From Occallatibacter savannae (GTDB taxonomy: Bacteria; Acidobacteriota; Terriglobia; Terriglobales; Acidobacteriaceae): a stretch of DNA of 64,000 nucleotides. Positions 42,495 through 50,610 of the stretch are shown here, piece by piece (the first letter of the stretch is position 1; every line of letters begins with the position of its first letter). Below the pieces are notes generated by a model. It had not been told where the DNA came from, searched no databases, and saw only the letters and a list, made by a program, of their open reading frames with translations. The position numbers and the translations under genes were made by a program. Location: NCBI RefSeq assembly GCF_003131205.1, contig NZ_QFFY01000001.1, positions 1,550,001 through 1,614,000 of the forward strand, in the 5' to 3' direction.

Positions 42495-42530
42495 GCGACA
42501 CAAAACGTCGAATGGATGGGGCACCCAACC
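42486..42530. repeat. Palindromic repeat, copy 2, covering the beta-lactamase start
   Basis: CCCACCCATGCGAC (42487-42500) pairs imperfectly with GTCGAATGGATGGGGC (42508-42523). On the - strand the element begins GGGTGCCCCATCCATTCGAC. It includes the predicted ATG of the beta-lactamase gene. Confidence 0.65.
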
Positions 42531-42553
42531 TTCTCGTAAATCGAACGTTGCTT

Positions 42554-43972
42554 TCACTGCGACTCCGATGAACTCGTGGCGATATGTTCTTTCAGCACTT
42601 CGATAGCGCGCTCCAATTGCACTCCGCGCGAGCCCTTAACCAATACCACGTCCCCGGGCTGGATGTTCTTCGCGAGCCACTCGCCGGCGGTCTGCGCATC
42701 GGGCAGAAAGATCGATGCGGTGCCGCCCCAGCAGGCTGCCGCTGCAAGGTGCTGCGCGTTCCCGCGAACCCCGACGACGAGATCGATGCCCGCTTCCGCT
42801 GCCGCTTTGCCACAGGCAGCGTGCGCAGCCTCAGCGTGCGTGCCCATCTCAAGCATCTCGCCTGCGATAAGGATTCGTCGGTGCGCCGGACGTGCAGCCA
42901 GCGACTGGATCATCGAGCGAAGCGCTTCCGGGTTGGAGTTGTAGCTGTCATTCAGAATCGTGGCTCCGCTAATCTCGAGAACTTCGCCGCGCTTGTTACC
43001 CGGCGTGAGCGACTCGAGCGCGGCGATGGCGTGATTAATATCCACTCCCGCCTCGAGAGCGACAGCCAGCCCGGCGATCGCGTTCTGCGCGTTATGGCTG
43101 CCAAGAAGATGCAGAATGAAACGCCCATCGTTCTCGCCGGCGCGATAGTGAACGTGCAGCCCGGTCTGATCTTCCTTTACATCCAGAATTGCTGGATCCC
43201 CGCAGGGGCCGACCCCGAAGTAAACGACCTTGCCATGGAAGTCGCGGCCGAACTGCGAAACATAGGGATCCGAGCAATTGAGAAAGGCTGTGCCCGACGA
43301 GGGCAGCGAAGCAATGAGCTCGTACTTGGCGCGCGCGATGCCGGCCTGCCCCTCGGTGAAGTTTTCAATGTGCGCGGTGCCGACGTTGGTGACGACTCCC
43401 CAGTCGGGTGAGGCAATCCGGCAGAGCGCCGCAATCTCGCCAAGGTGATTCATGCCCATCTCGATCACCGCGTATTCGTGCTCGGGCTCGAGACGTAGAA
43501 GCTGCAGCGGAAGTCCGTAGGCATTGTTGAGATTGCCGATGGATTTCAGGACGTTGAACTTCGCGGAGAGTGCGGCGGCGATGGCTTCTTTTGTAGTGGT
43601 CTTTCCCGCGGAGCCGGTGATGGCGACAACGCGCTTGCCCCACTGCCGGCGCACATGCGATGCGAGCGATTGAAGCGCGAGAAGCGCATCTTCCGCGACG
43701 AGAAGAGGGACTGCAAGTGCCGCGTCGGGTAGAGTGGACAGCTTTGCGCGGGAGACAACTGCGCCAATAGCCCCGCGTTCGATGGCGGCGGGAATAAAGT
43801 CGTGCCCGTCGAAGCGCTCCCCTTTAACAGCGAAGAACAGCTCGCCCGCACCCACAGTGCGCGAGTCGATGGAGTATCCGGTAGCTATCCGGCCGCCGGC
43901 AAACGAAAGGCTCGAGGGCGCTTCAAGCATGGCTCCGGCGCCGATGGCGGCTTCTGCAAGGGTCAATTTCAT
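42554..43972 (-). CDS. murF: UDP-N-acetylmuramoyl-tripeptide--D-alanyl-D-alanine ligase MurF
   Basis: A 472-residue Mur ligase that adds D-Ala-D-Ala. SIDSRTVGAGELFFAVKGERFDGHDFI, AITGSAGKTTTKEAI (ATP loop), GNLNNAYGLPL, VIEMGMNHLGEIAALCRIASPDWGVVTNVGTAHIENF and NDSYNSNPEALRSMI are the standard MurF blocks. Its ATG overlaps the murE stop (ATGA). The C-terminal end is Ser/Glu-rich. Confidence 0.97.
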   Translation of the reverse strand: MKLTLAEAAIGAGAMLEAPSSLSFAGGRIATGYSIDSRTVGAGELFFAVKGERFDGHDFIPAAIERGAIGAVVSRAKLSTLPDAALAVPLLVAEDALLALQSLASHVRRQWGKRVVAITGSAGKTTTKEAIAAALSAKFNVLKSIGNLNNAYGLPLQLLRLEPEHEYAVIEMGMNHLGEIAALCRIASPDWGVVTNVGTAHIENFTEGQAGIARAKYELIASLPSSGTAFLNCSDPYVSQFGRDFHGKVVYFGVGPCGDPAILDVKEDQTGLHVHYRAGENDGRFILHLLGSHNAQNAIAGLAVALEAGVDINHAIAALESLTPGNKRGEVLEISGATILNDSYNSNPEALRSMIQSLAARPAHRRILIAGEMLEMGTHAEAAHAACGKAAAEAGIDLVVGVRGNAQHLAAAACWGGTASIFLPDAQTAGEWLAKNIQPGDVVLVKGSRGVQLERAIEVLKEHIATSSSESQ

Positions 43973-45480
43973 GACTCTTTACCGTAACCCAAATCGCGCA
44001 ATGCTGCGAGCGCTACTTCGGCGTCGTCAAAGGGAACGGTGCGATCGGCCAGGATCTGTTCCCTCTCGTGCCCCTTGCCCGCGATGAGAACAACGTCGTT
44101 GGGCTGAGCCGAATTGAGCGCGAGATGGATGGCCGCGGCGCGGTCGGGCTCAATGGTGTAGTGCGTTCCGGTGGCCTTCAGTGCGGGCTCAATCTCGGCG
44201 AGGATGGCCCGGGGATCTTCCGATCGCGGATTGTCGCTGGTGGCGATAACCAGGTCGCTTCCCTCCCCTGCCGCATAGCCCATCTTGGGGCGCTTGGTGC
44301 GGTCGCGATCGCCTCCGCAGCCGAACAGGGTGATGATGCGGCCGTCGTTCGCAGCCACAAGCTGCCGGGCGAGAGCGGTGAGATTGCGAAGTGCATCGTC
44401 GGTGTGCGCGTAGTCCACAATGACGGTGAAGGGCTGGCCGGCGTCGACGGGCTGGAATCGGCCGGGCACCGGCTTCAGATGCGGAACAGCGTCGACAAGC
44501 TCGTCAAAGGCAACACCCCGGGCGTGTGCAGAAGTGAAGGCGGCGAGCAGGTTGAGAACGTTGACGTCTCCGGCCAAATGCGAGTTGAGTTGGGCGGATC
44601 CGACGGGAGTTTCGAGCTGAATGGTGGCTCCCCCAGGAGTGAGCTTGTGCGACGTGGCGCGGAAGTCGCCGATTCCGATCCCATAGGTGCAGATGCTGGA
44701 GCCGCCCCCGCGAGCGGCCTCGATGAGATCGAGAGTGCGTTCGTCGTGGGCGTTCAGAACGGCCACGCGTGGCGCCGGATAAACCGTCCCGTCGAAGAGA
44801 AGGCGCTTGGCAGCGAAATACTTCTCCATCGTGACGTGATAGTCGAGGTGGTCGCGCGTGAGATTGGTAAACACGGCAACGTCGAAGGGGATACCGAAGT
44901 TGCGTCCCTGATCAAGGCCGTGGCTCGAGACTTCAGTGACGAGTTCGGTGGCTCCGCGAGCTGCACCTTCCGCGAGGAGTTCGAAGACGTCACGCGACTC
45001 CGGCGTGGTGTGGACCGAATGCCGTATTTCGCCGGCCACGTGGTATTCGATTGTCCCGATGAGGACAGTCTTGCGCGCAGCGGCGTTGAGCAGCGCTTCG
45101 GTGAGGAAGGCAGTCGTGGTCTTTCCGTTCGTGCCGGTGATGCCGGTTGCTGCGATCTTGCGCTCGGGATGGCCAAAGAATGCGGCGGAGGCCTCGGCGA
45201 GAGCACGGCGGCCGTGCTCGACCTCAACTACCGGGATTTCGGATTTGTAGACGACGAGATGGTCGAAGGTCCGCGAGGAGTCGGTAATGATGCCGAGCGC
45301 TCCGGCGGCGATGGCTTTGTCGACGTAGCGATTGCCGTCCGTAGTGCCGCCTTTCATCGCGACAAAGACGGAGCCGGGGCGAACGCGGCGGGAGTCGTAC
45401 TCCACCCCCGTGATCGGCTGCGACGAGGAGCCGGACGAGCCGACAGCAGTGAGTTCGGCGATGAGGTCGGACCAGAGCAT
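43969..45480 (-). CDS. murE: UDP-MurNAc-L-Ala-D-Glu--2,6-diaminopimelate ligase MurE
   Basis: A 503-residue Mur ligase adding the third stem residue. GVEYDSRRVRPGSVFVAMKGGTTDGNRY, GITGTNGKTTTAFLTEALL, TNLTRDHLDYHVTMEKYFAAK and TSDNPRSEDPRAIL are visible. The DNPR motif predicts specificity for meso-diaminopimelate, so the wall is probably the Gram-negative type. VLIAGKGHEREQ is near the C-terminus. Coupled to murF by a 4-nt overlap. Confidence 0.97.
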   Translation of the reverse strand: MLWSDLIAELTAVGSSGSSSQPITGVEYDSRRVRPGSVFVAMKGGTTDGNRYVDKAIAAGALGIITDSSRTFDHLVVYKSEIPVVEVEHGRRALAEASAAFFGHPERKIAATGITGTNGKTTTAFLTEALLNAAARKTVLIGTIEYHVAGEIRHSVHTTPESRDVFELLAEGAARGATELVTEVSSHGLDQGRNFGIPFDVAVFTNLTRDHLDYHVTMEKYFAAKRLLFDGTVYPAPRVAVLNAHDERTLDLIEAARGGGSSICTYGIGIGDFRATSHKLTPGGATIQLETPVGSAQLNSHLAGDVNVLNLLAAFTSAHARGVAFDELVDAVPHLKPVPGRFQPVDAGQPFTVIVDYAHTDDALRNLTALARQLVAANDGRIITLFGCGGDRDRTKRPKMGYAAGEGSDLVIATSDNPRSEDPRAILAEIEPALKATGTHYTIEPDRAAAIHLALNSAQPNDVVLIAGKGHEREQILADRTVPFDDAEVALAALRDLGYGKES

Positions 45481-45659
45481 TGTGGATGATTGTAGATGGG
45501 GCGGATGCAGTCTGTTGTGACGGGGTCAGTCGAAGAGTGGCGAGTTCATGGTGCTGCATTGACTCATCTGATTTTTGAAAAGCAACTGCGGGTCCATCAG
45601 CTCAGCTCGGGATGACAGTCGATATGAATGAGCGAAGGGCCTTGCAACGATAGGTTCGT
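45481..45659. repeat. Repeat fragments between ftsI and murE
   Basis: AGCAACTGCGGGT (45583-45595) recurs at 37733-37745, and CTCGGGATGACAG (45605-45617) is like the ends of the elements around the GIY-YIG gene. No coding sequence is seen in this 179-nt gap. Confidence 0.5.
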
Positions 45660-47951
45660 TTATCTGCCGCACCGGACTACTACCTTTGTTCCGCTAGGGA
45701 CTTTGGTGCCCGGGGCAGGGGCTTGTTCGCGGACGGTGCCGCTGCCGGTGATCTGGACCTGGAGACCTTGTGCGGCGGTCATCTCGATGACGGTGCGAAT
45801 GGGCAGGCCCACAAGCGAAGGCACGTTGAGCTTCTTGCCGTCGCTGATGGCAACGTACGTTGGCTTAGGTTCGGCAACAGGCGCGGTGTCCGAAGAGATC
45901 GTCGTGGCCGGCTGCGATTGGTCGGCGGTAGACGACGCCTGATCGCCGGATGCCGTTGATCCAGACTGCGGTTGGGCTGCGGCGGCTTGTTGCGATGCTC
46001 CGGGTGCGGGCTGTTGCGGCTGGCGAAGCGGATCATCGGCAGGAAGATCGTTGACCGCCGCGAAGAGAGCGTTGACATTGGCCTGATCGGCGTCGGCGTC
46101 GTCCTCGTGGATGGGCTTCTCGAGCTTCGCCTGCTTCAGCGGCGATTTGGCCTTCGGCTGCCGGACGTCTACGTCGTGAGGCACGTTCAGATACTCGAGC
46201 ACCTGCTGGGCGACCTCAGAGAAGACCGGTGCGGAAACTTCAGCGCCGTAATACTGGCTTCCCTTCGGGTTGTCCATGATGACCGCGACTGCAATCACCG
46301 GATTGTTGACGGGGGCAATGCCAGCAAAGGAGGCGATGTGCATCGTCTTCGAATAGAGGTGCGTTGCCGGGTCGATCTTCTGCGCCGTGCCCGTCTTCCC
46401 GCCGGAGGAATAGCCGTTGAGCTGTGCGGATTTTCCCGAGCCGTAGAGCACGACGCCCTCCATCATCTTGCGCATTTGGGCTGCTGCAAGCTCCGAGATT
46501 ACGCGATGAGCGCCGGACGGAAGAGGATCGGGCATATCCTCGCCCACTCTAAAAGGCTGGCTGCGCATCTGCGCATCAGATGTGCTCGTCGCGGACATCA
46601 ACACATGAGGAGGCAGATAGGTGCCACCGTTGGCAATCGTGGAAACCATCGAAACCAGCTGAAGAGGCGTAACACCGACCTCCTGCCCCATGGCGATCGA
46701 ACCAATCGAGGACGGCTGCCACTTCTTCACGGGACGAAGCAGACCGCGTGTCTCGCCCGGCAGCTCTACTCCTGAGCGCGACCCAAATCCGAAAGCGTGA
46801 ACGTAGTCATTGAACTTATCCTGGCCAACCTTGAGCGCCATCTTGATCGCACCTACGTCGCTCGATACTTCCAGAGCCTTATGGACGGGAATCACGTGGT
46901 AGTGCTCGCCCTGGTTGTCGTGAATCGTTCGCCCGGCAAGAGTGATGACTCCGCCCTGACAGTCGACTAAGTCATCTGGCTTGACGAGGCCCTGATCCAA
47001 TGCGGCTGAGTATGCCACCAGCTTGAACGTCGACCCCGGCTCGTAGACGTCGCTGACCGCGTGGTTCTTGAGTAACGCCGGCGTGGTGTGGCGGAACTGG
47101 TTCGGATTGAACGTGGGGCGAATAGCAAGCGCCAGAATCTGTCCGGTGTGTACGTCCTGCACGACAACAGTGCCGTTGTCGGCGTGCGTCTTCTCCATGT
47201 TGTGGTCGAGCGCGCGCTCGGCCATGAACTGGATGTTTTCGTCGATGGTGAGCTGAAGGTTCTGCCCGGCCTGGGGTTCCTGCGCGTTTGAGCCGATCAC
47301 ATGCCGCCGAGCGTCCATGGCGGCGAGCATGCGGCCGGGGGTGCCGTGGAGCTTGTTGTCAAACTTGCCTTCAATGCCGCCGAGGCCGTTGTCGTCAAGC
47401 CCGACGTAGCCGAGCACCTGCGCGGCGATCTGCGCGTCGGGATAGAAGCGCTGGAATTCCTTCTGGTAGTAGATGCCCTTCATATTGAGGGCGTGCAGCT
47501 TCTGCGAAACTTCAGGCGAGACGCGCCGGGCGATCCAGGCGAAGTTCTTCCCGTCCTGCAGGCGATGCGCGATCTGGTCGACGCGGGTGAGCTTGTCTTC
47601 AGGATCGGTGTGAACGATGGCGGCAAGCGTGCGCGCGGCGGCCTGCGGATTGTCGATCTCCGATGGATCGGCATAAACGGAGTCGACCTGCACAGTCATC
47701 GCCAGCTCTCGCATGTTCCGGTCGAAGAGGATGCCCCGCCGCGGAGAAACCTCAAACGTGCGCTGCTGCTGCTTGAGAGCGCGCTCCATGTAGTCGTGAT
47801 GGCTCACGATCTGCAGCCAGAAGAGGCGGGTAGTGATCGCCAGAGCCCAGAAGAGAAAGAAGCCGGAGATGATCCAGAAGCGCGACAGCTTCATGGGCGT
47901 GGCGCGCGTGGTGACGGTGCGAAGACGAGTTGCGCGGAGTGCTGCCTGCAT
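45660..47951 (-). CDS. ftsI: Division-specific transpeptidase FtsI (PBP3) with C-terminal PASTA domain
   Basis: A 763-residue class B penicillin-binding protein. Residues about 20-47 form one membrane anchor. A dimerisation domain follows with RRGILFDRNMRELA. The transpeptidase domain has S307-x-x-K (PGSTFKLVA), SSD at about 363-365 in place of the usual SxN, and KTGTA at about 519-523. After a Gln/Ala/Ser-rich linker (about 610-690) the last 70 residues are one PASTA domain (VPSLVGLPIRTVIEMTAAQGLQVQITGSG), which binds wall fragments. The start at 47951 is preferred over a TTG at 47960. Confidence 0.95.
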   Translation of the reverse strand: MQAALRATRLRTVTTRATPMKLSRFWIISGFFLFWALAITTRLFWLQIVSHHDYMERALKQQQRTFEVSPRRGILFDRNMRELAMTVQVDSVYADPSEIDNPQAAARTLAAIVHTDPEDKLTRVDQIAHRLQDGKNFAWIARRVSPEVSQKLHALNMKGIYYQKEFQRFYPDAQIAAQVLGYVGLDDNGLGGIEGKFDNKLHGTPGRMLAAMDARRHVIGSNAQEPQAGQNLQLTIDENIQFMAERALDHNMEKTHADNGTVVVQDVHTGQILALAIRPTFNPNQFRHTTPALLKNHAVSDVYEPGSTFKLVAYSAALDQGLVKPDDLVDCQGGVITLAGRTIHDNQGEHYHVIPVHKALEVSSDVGAIKMALKVGQDKFNDYVHAFGFGSRSGVELPGETRGLLRPVKKWQPSSIGSIAMGQEVGVTPLQLVSMVSTIANGGTYLPPHVLMSATSTSDAQMRSQPFRVGEDMPDPLPSGAHRVISELAAAQMRKMMEGVVLYGSGKSAQLNGYSSGGKTGTAQKIDPATHLYSKTMHIASFAGIAPVNNPVIAVAVIMDNPKGSQYYGAEVSAPVFSEVAQQVLEYLNVPHDVDVRQPKAKSPLKQAKLEKPIHEDDADADQANVNALFAAVNDLPADDPLRQPQQPAPGASQQAAAAQPQSGSTASGDQASSTADQSQPATTISSDTAPVAEPKPTYVAISDGKKLNVPSLVGLPIRTVIEMTAAQGLQVQITGSGTVREQAPAPGTKVPSGTKVVVRCGR

Positions 47952-48179
47952 GGTGACCAACGATTCGGTTTCAGGTTAGAGCATTGAGACTCGCGCAAGA
48001 CGCACGAATCCCACCATGTGCGCGGAGAGGTATCACGGGAATTACATCGGTGGCTGTTCAGCCCTGGAGTGTCTGCGCGAGAACCATAATCGCGCCTCTG
48101 TTTTGAAAGGGCACGACTTCAGTCGTGCCGCACAAGTCCGATCAAAGTCGCCTGGGCTTCAGCCCCTAAGGAAAGCGCT
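47952..48179. repeat. ftsL-ftsI gap with GGCACGACT palindrome
   Basis: GGCACGACT (48110-48118) and AGTCGTGCC (48121-48129) form a perfect hairpin with a 2-nt loop, followed by GGGCTTCAGCCCCTA (48154-48168), a second smaller palindrome. This layout is typical of a dispersed repeat. No gene recognised. Confidence 0.6.
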
Positions 48180-48689
48180 CTAATAGGTCGCGTTCGGTTG
48201 CGCTGTGTTGTTCTGCGCCAGCACCGGGGCGCTGTTCTCGAGGCGCGGCGTGGCGTGCACCACCTGGCCGGGCTGCGGTTCGGCGAGGCCTAGCTGGCGC
48301 GCCATTCCGTCGATGCGGCCGGGGCGGCTGAGCTGTGCTTCGCTGAGGCGAAGCTGGCGGTTCTCTTCGCGGAGCTGATTCAGCACCTGCTTCTCCGACT
48401 CGATGCGATACGAGTTCTCGATCGCATAGAAGTGCTGGAGACCGTAGATCATGATGAGCGAGAAGAGCACGGTGCATGCGGCTGCGAACACACGCATCTG
48501 GCGCGCGCGAACCGGATCGGCTGCTTTCACGAGTCGCGAATTATCGAAGCTGTGCGTGAAGAGGACTTCCGGAGTACGGATTCCACGGCGACGCATGGGC
48601 TGCTGCGCTAAGAGAGTGGCGTTGCGCTCGGAAACGCGAGCGGTCCAGCCGGGTTTTGTATCGATAAGTGTTGCCGTGCATGCAGCCAT
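48180..48689 (-). CDS. ftsL: Cell division protein FtsL
   Basis: A 169-residue bitopic protein: basic N-terminal region, one membrane helix (VFAAACTVLFSLIMIYGLQHFYAI, about 68-91), then a coiled coil (ENSYRIESEKQVLNQLREENRQLRLSEAQL) and a Gln/Pro-rich tail. Its length exceeds E. coli FtsL (121) because of longer ends. It would scaffold FtsB/FtsQ and activate FtsWI. GGAG precedes the ATG, directly next to a 7-bp repeat array. Identity rests on topology and position between rsmH and ftsI. Confidence 0.85.
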   Translation of the reverse strand: MAACTATLIDTKPGWTARVSERNATLLAQQPMRRRGIRTPEVLFTHSFDNSRLVKAADPVRARQMRVFAAACTVLFSLIMIYGLQHFYAIENSYRIESEKQVLNQLREENRQLRLSEAQLSRPGRIDGMARQLGLAEPQPGQVVHATPRLENSAPVLAQNNTAQPNATY

Positions 48690-48699
48690 GTGTTTCTCC

Positions 48700-48734
48700 T
48701 AGCTTCTAGCCGCTAGCCTCTAGCTGCTAGCCGG
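48700..48734 (+). repeat. Heptanucleotide tandem repeat, TAGCYNN type, 5 units, at the ftsL ribosome-binding site
   Basis: Five contiguous 7-bp units on the + strand beginning TAGCTTC then TAGCCGC, consensus TAGCYNN (AGCYNNT). The array starts where the GGAG ribosome-binding site of ftsL (48696-48699, - strand) ends. Confidence 0.8.
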
Positions 48735-48810
48735 GATCTTACTTAATCTTTCTTCTCGACTCAGCGGAGTAAACATCCGCTCGAGGATCAATCTTCATTC
48801 CGCTCTTTCG

Positions 48811-48845
48811 AGCTAATAGCTAGTAGCTAAGAGCTAGTAGCTGTT
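48811..48845 (+). repeat. Heptanucleotide tandem repeat, AGCTANN type, 4-5 units, overlapping the rsmH stop
   Basis: Contiguous 7-bp units starting AGCTAAT then AGCTAGT, the fifth diverged. The rsmH stop codon (48827-48829, - strand TAG) and its last five codons lie inside the array. Confidence 0.8.
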
Positions 48846-49738
48846 CTTACTGCTGCTCGCATCTTTGCGCTGCGTGAGCGCGGGTTGCGATCCACTTCTT
48901 CTTCGCCTGCTGTGATCGGCTTCTTCGTCAGCAGTTCGAAAGTTCCCTTGTGCGCGTATTCGCGCAGAATATCTTTGGCGATGCGATCTTCCAGCGATTG
49001 GAAGCTGATGACGACGATTCGTCCGGAGGGCTTAAGCAACTTAGGTGCGGCCTCGAGTAACGATCTGATTTCGTCCAGCTCTCGATTGACATAAATCCGG
49101 AGCGCCTGGAAGGTGCGTGTTGCCGGGTGAATCCTGTCGGTCTTCATTGGTGGGGCGGCTGATGCAACAATCCGTGCTAACTGCCCGGTGGTTGTAACTG
49201 GCCGCCCGCGCACAATGGCTCTGGCGATTCTCCGCGACCTCCTTTCGTCTCCGTATTCGTAAATAAGGTCGGCCAGCTCGTGCTCGCTCGCCTCATTCAC
49301 CACTTGTTCGGCGGTAGTGCCGGACCGCGTATCCTGACGCATGTCCAAGGGCCCGTCCGCCATAAAACTGAATCCTCTGCGCGCCTCGTCCAGTTGCAGG
49401 CTGCTCACGCCGAAATCGGCGAGTATGCCGTCGAGCGAACCCGGTTCGACATGACGGCTGATGGAACTGAATGCCTCGCCGATCAACTGGATCTGCGGTG
49501 CCCGATCGCCGAGTTCCGCTCCGACCTGGTCGAGGCGAGCCTTGGCAAGTTCCATTGCCTCAGGATCTCGATCGAAACCGATCAGGCGTCCATTCGGGCC
49601 GAGGCGGCGGATGATTTCCGTCGCGTGCCCCGCGAAGCCGAGTGTGCAGTCTGCAATGACGCTTCCTGCGCGTACATTGAGAAGCTCAATCGCATCTTGT
49701 AAAAGAACCGGCACATGACGTTCGCTTTGCTTCGGCAT
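48827..49738 (-). CDS. rsmH: 16S rRNA m4C1402 methyltransferase RsmH
   Basis: A 303-residue methyltransferase (MraW). HVPVLLQDAIELL starts the fold; DCTLGFAGHATEIIRRLGPNGRLIGFDRDPEAM is the SAM site; DGILADFGVSSLQLDEARRGFSFMADGPLDMRQD and RTFQALRIYVNRELDEIRSLLEAAPKLLKPSGRIVVISFQSLEDR are signatures. The final residues TATSS and the stop are encoded by a 7-bp repeat array, so the natural end may have been replaced. Confidence 0.97.
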   Translation of the reverse strand: MPKQSERHVPVLLQDAIELLNVRAGSVIADCTLGFAGHATEIIRRLGPNGRLIGFDRDPEAMELAKARLDQVGAELGDRAPQIQLIGEAFSSISRHVEPGSLDGILADFGVSSLQLDEARRGFSFMADGPLDMRQDTRSGTTAEQVVNEASEHELADLIYEYGDERRSRRIARAIVRGRPVTTTGQLARIVASAAPPMKTDRIHPATRTFQALRIYVNRELDEIRSLLEAAPKLLKPSGRIVVISFQSLEDRIAKDILREYAHKGTFELLTKKPITAGEEEVDRNPRSRSAKMRAAVRTATSS

Positions 49739-49762
49739 GTGCTCCCCCCTGAGGGGTGAAAC

Positions 49763-50212
49763 TTACGACTTCTTGCGGAGAATCTCCGCCATTGCTTTGC
49801 GGTCGTCTTCGGTCAACTGATTGGCCGCAAGATTCTGCTCGAAGATCTCGCGGTTATGAACTTCCAGGTAGGTCCTCATTCCGAACACCGTCACTTCACC
49901 ATCGAGCTGGGCAGCATTGCGGAGAATCTGGGGGAGGAGTAACCGTGCCTGGTTATCCATCTCCACCTGCTGTCCGTAGTAGCTGGTCACGTTGAGATAT
50001 TTGCGAACCGCGTCGTCCATCGTGCTGGACTCGGCGAGCTGCTCTTCCCTTTTCTCCCACTCCGGCAACGGCCAGATCTCGGCCGACTTGCCGTCCGTGG
50101 AGGTGACATAAAACTGGGTCACGTTCGAGGCATCGACCAGCTGCTTGAAAGCAGAAGGCATCTTGAGCCTTCCCTTTTCATCGACTTTCGCTGGATGATT
50201 GCCACGGAACAT
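49763..50212 (-). CDS. mraZ: Transcriptional regulator MraZ
   Basis: A 149-residue protein with two SpoVT-AbrB-like domains: FRGNHPAKVDEKGRLKMPSAFKQL and YYGQQVEMDNQARLLLPQILRNAAQLDGEVTVFGM. It binds upstream direct repeats and represses its own dcw operon in E. coli. The start at 50212 is set by family alignment; a longer frame to 50413 crosses the promoter and operator. First gene of the dcw cluster. Confidence 0.95.
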   Translation of the reverse strand: MFRGNHPAKVDEKGRLKMPSAFKQLVDASNVTQFYVTSTDGKSAEIWPLPEWEKREEQLAESSTMDDAVRKYLNVTSYYGQQVEMDNQARLLLPQILRNAAQLDGEVTVFGMRTYLEVHNREIFEQNLAANQLTEDDRKAMAEILRKKS

Positions 50213-50329
50213 TGCTGTCTTTCGCCTCGTACGCGGTGCTGAAGCTGGTTCCGGGAGTGAAGCCTGATTTCCGGAATCTGCTCTGAAGAGGGTGAATCGG
50301 AGGTATTCTTGTTGTGAAAGCGGGCTGGT

Positions 50330-50359
50330 TGCTCCCGTTTGCTCCACTTCACTCCACTT
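50330..50359 (-). promoter_or_regulatory. Three 10-bp direct repeats: probable MraZ box
   Basis: On the - strand three contiguous 10-bp units begin AAGTGGAGTG, AAGTGGAGCA and AACGGGAGCA. E. coli MraZ binds three TGGGN boxes separated by 5 bp, the same 10-bp period. The array lies just after the predicted transcription start, so a bound protein would block initiation. Confidence 0.75.
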
Positions 50360-50367
50360 CAGACACG

Positions 50368-50396
50368 ATATTAGCCCAAGGAGATTTCCACTCCAA
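50368..50396 (-). promoter_or_regulatory. Sigma-70-like dcw promoter
   Basis: On the - strand TTGGAG (50396-50391), a 17-nt spacer, and TAATAT (50373-50368). Transcription should start near 50361 and give a 5' UTR of about 150 nt before mraZ. Confidence 0.65.
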
Positions 50397-50610
50397 CGGC
50401 AAAATCTGTTCAAATCCTGTTACTTTCGTGGGTTAGCGCCAGAGCGGACCTGAATTCCCATCCCGGGAAACCTCTAATAGAGACACAGGAATACAGAACC
50501 ACAACAGGTAGTGTTTACGCCTGTGGTTCCGGGACACGGAATGCCCCTTTTCAGACGAATCGGAAAGGTGTAGGCGAAATAAAGGCGAAGATCGGGAATC
50601 GAGGGCGAAA

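Noticed and set aside
41598..42557. GTG start at 42557 for the beta-lactamase
   Set aside because: It would add residues encoded by a palindromic repeat before the signal peptide; kept only as an alternative.
44068..45489. 473-residue frame opposite murE
   Set aside because: murE is complete with all motifs; the antisense product has no family features and no ribosome-binding site.
50395..50425. tRNA gene suggested by GTTCAAATCC
   Set aside because: Flanking bases do not pair as a T-arm and no anticodon or acceptor stem could be built.
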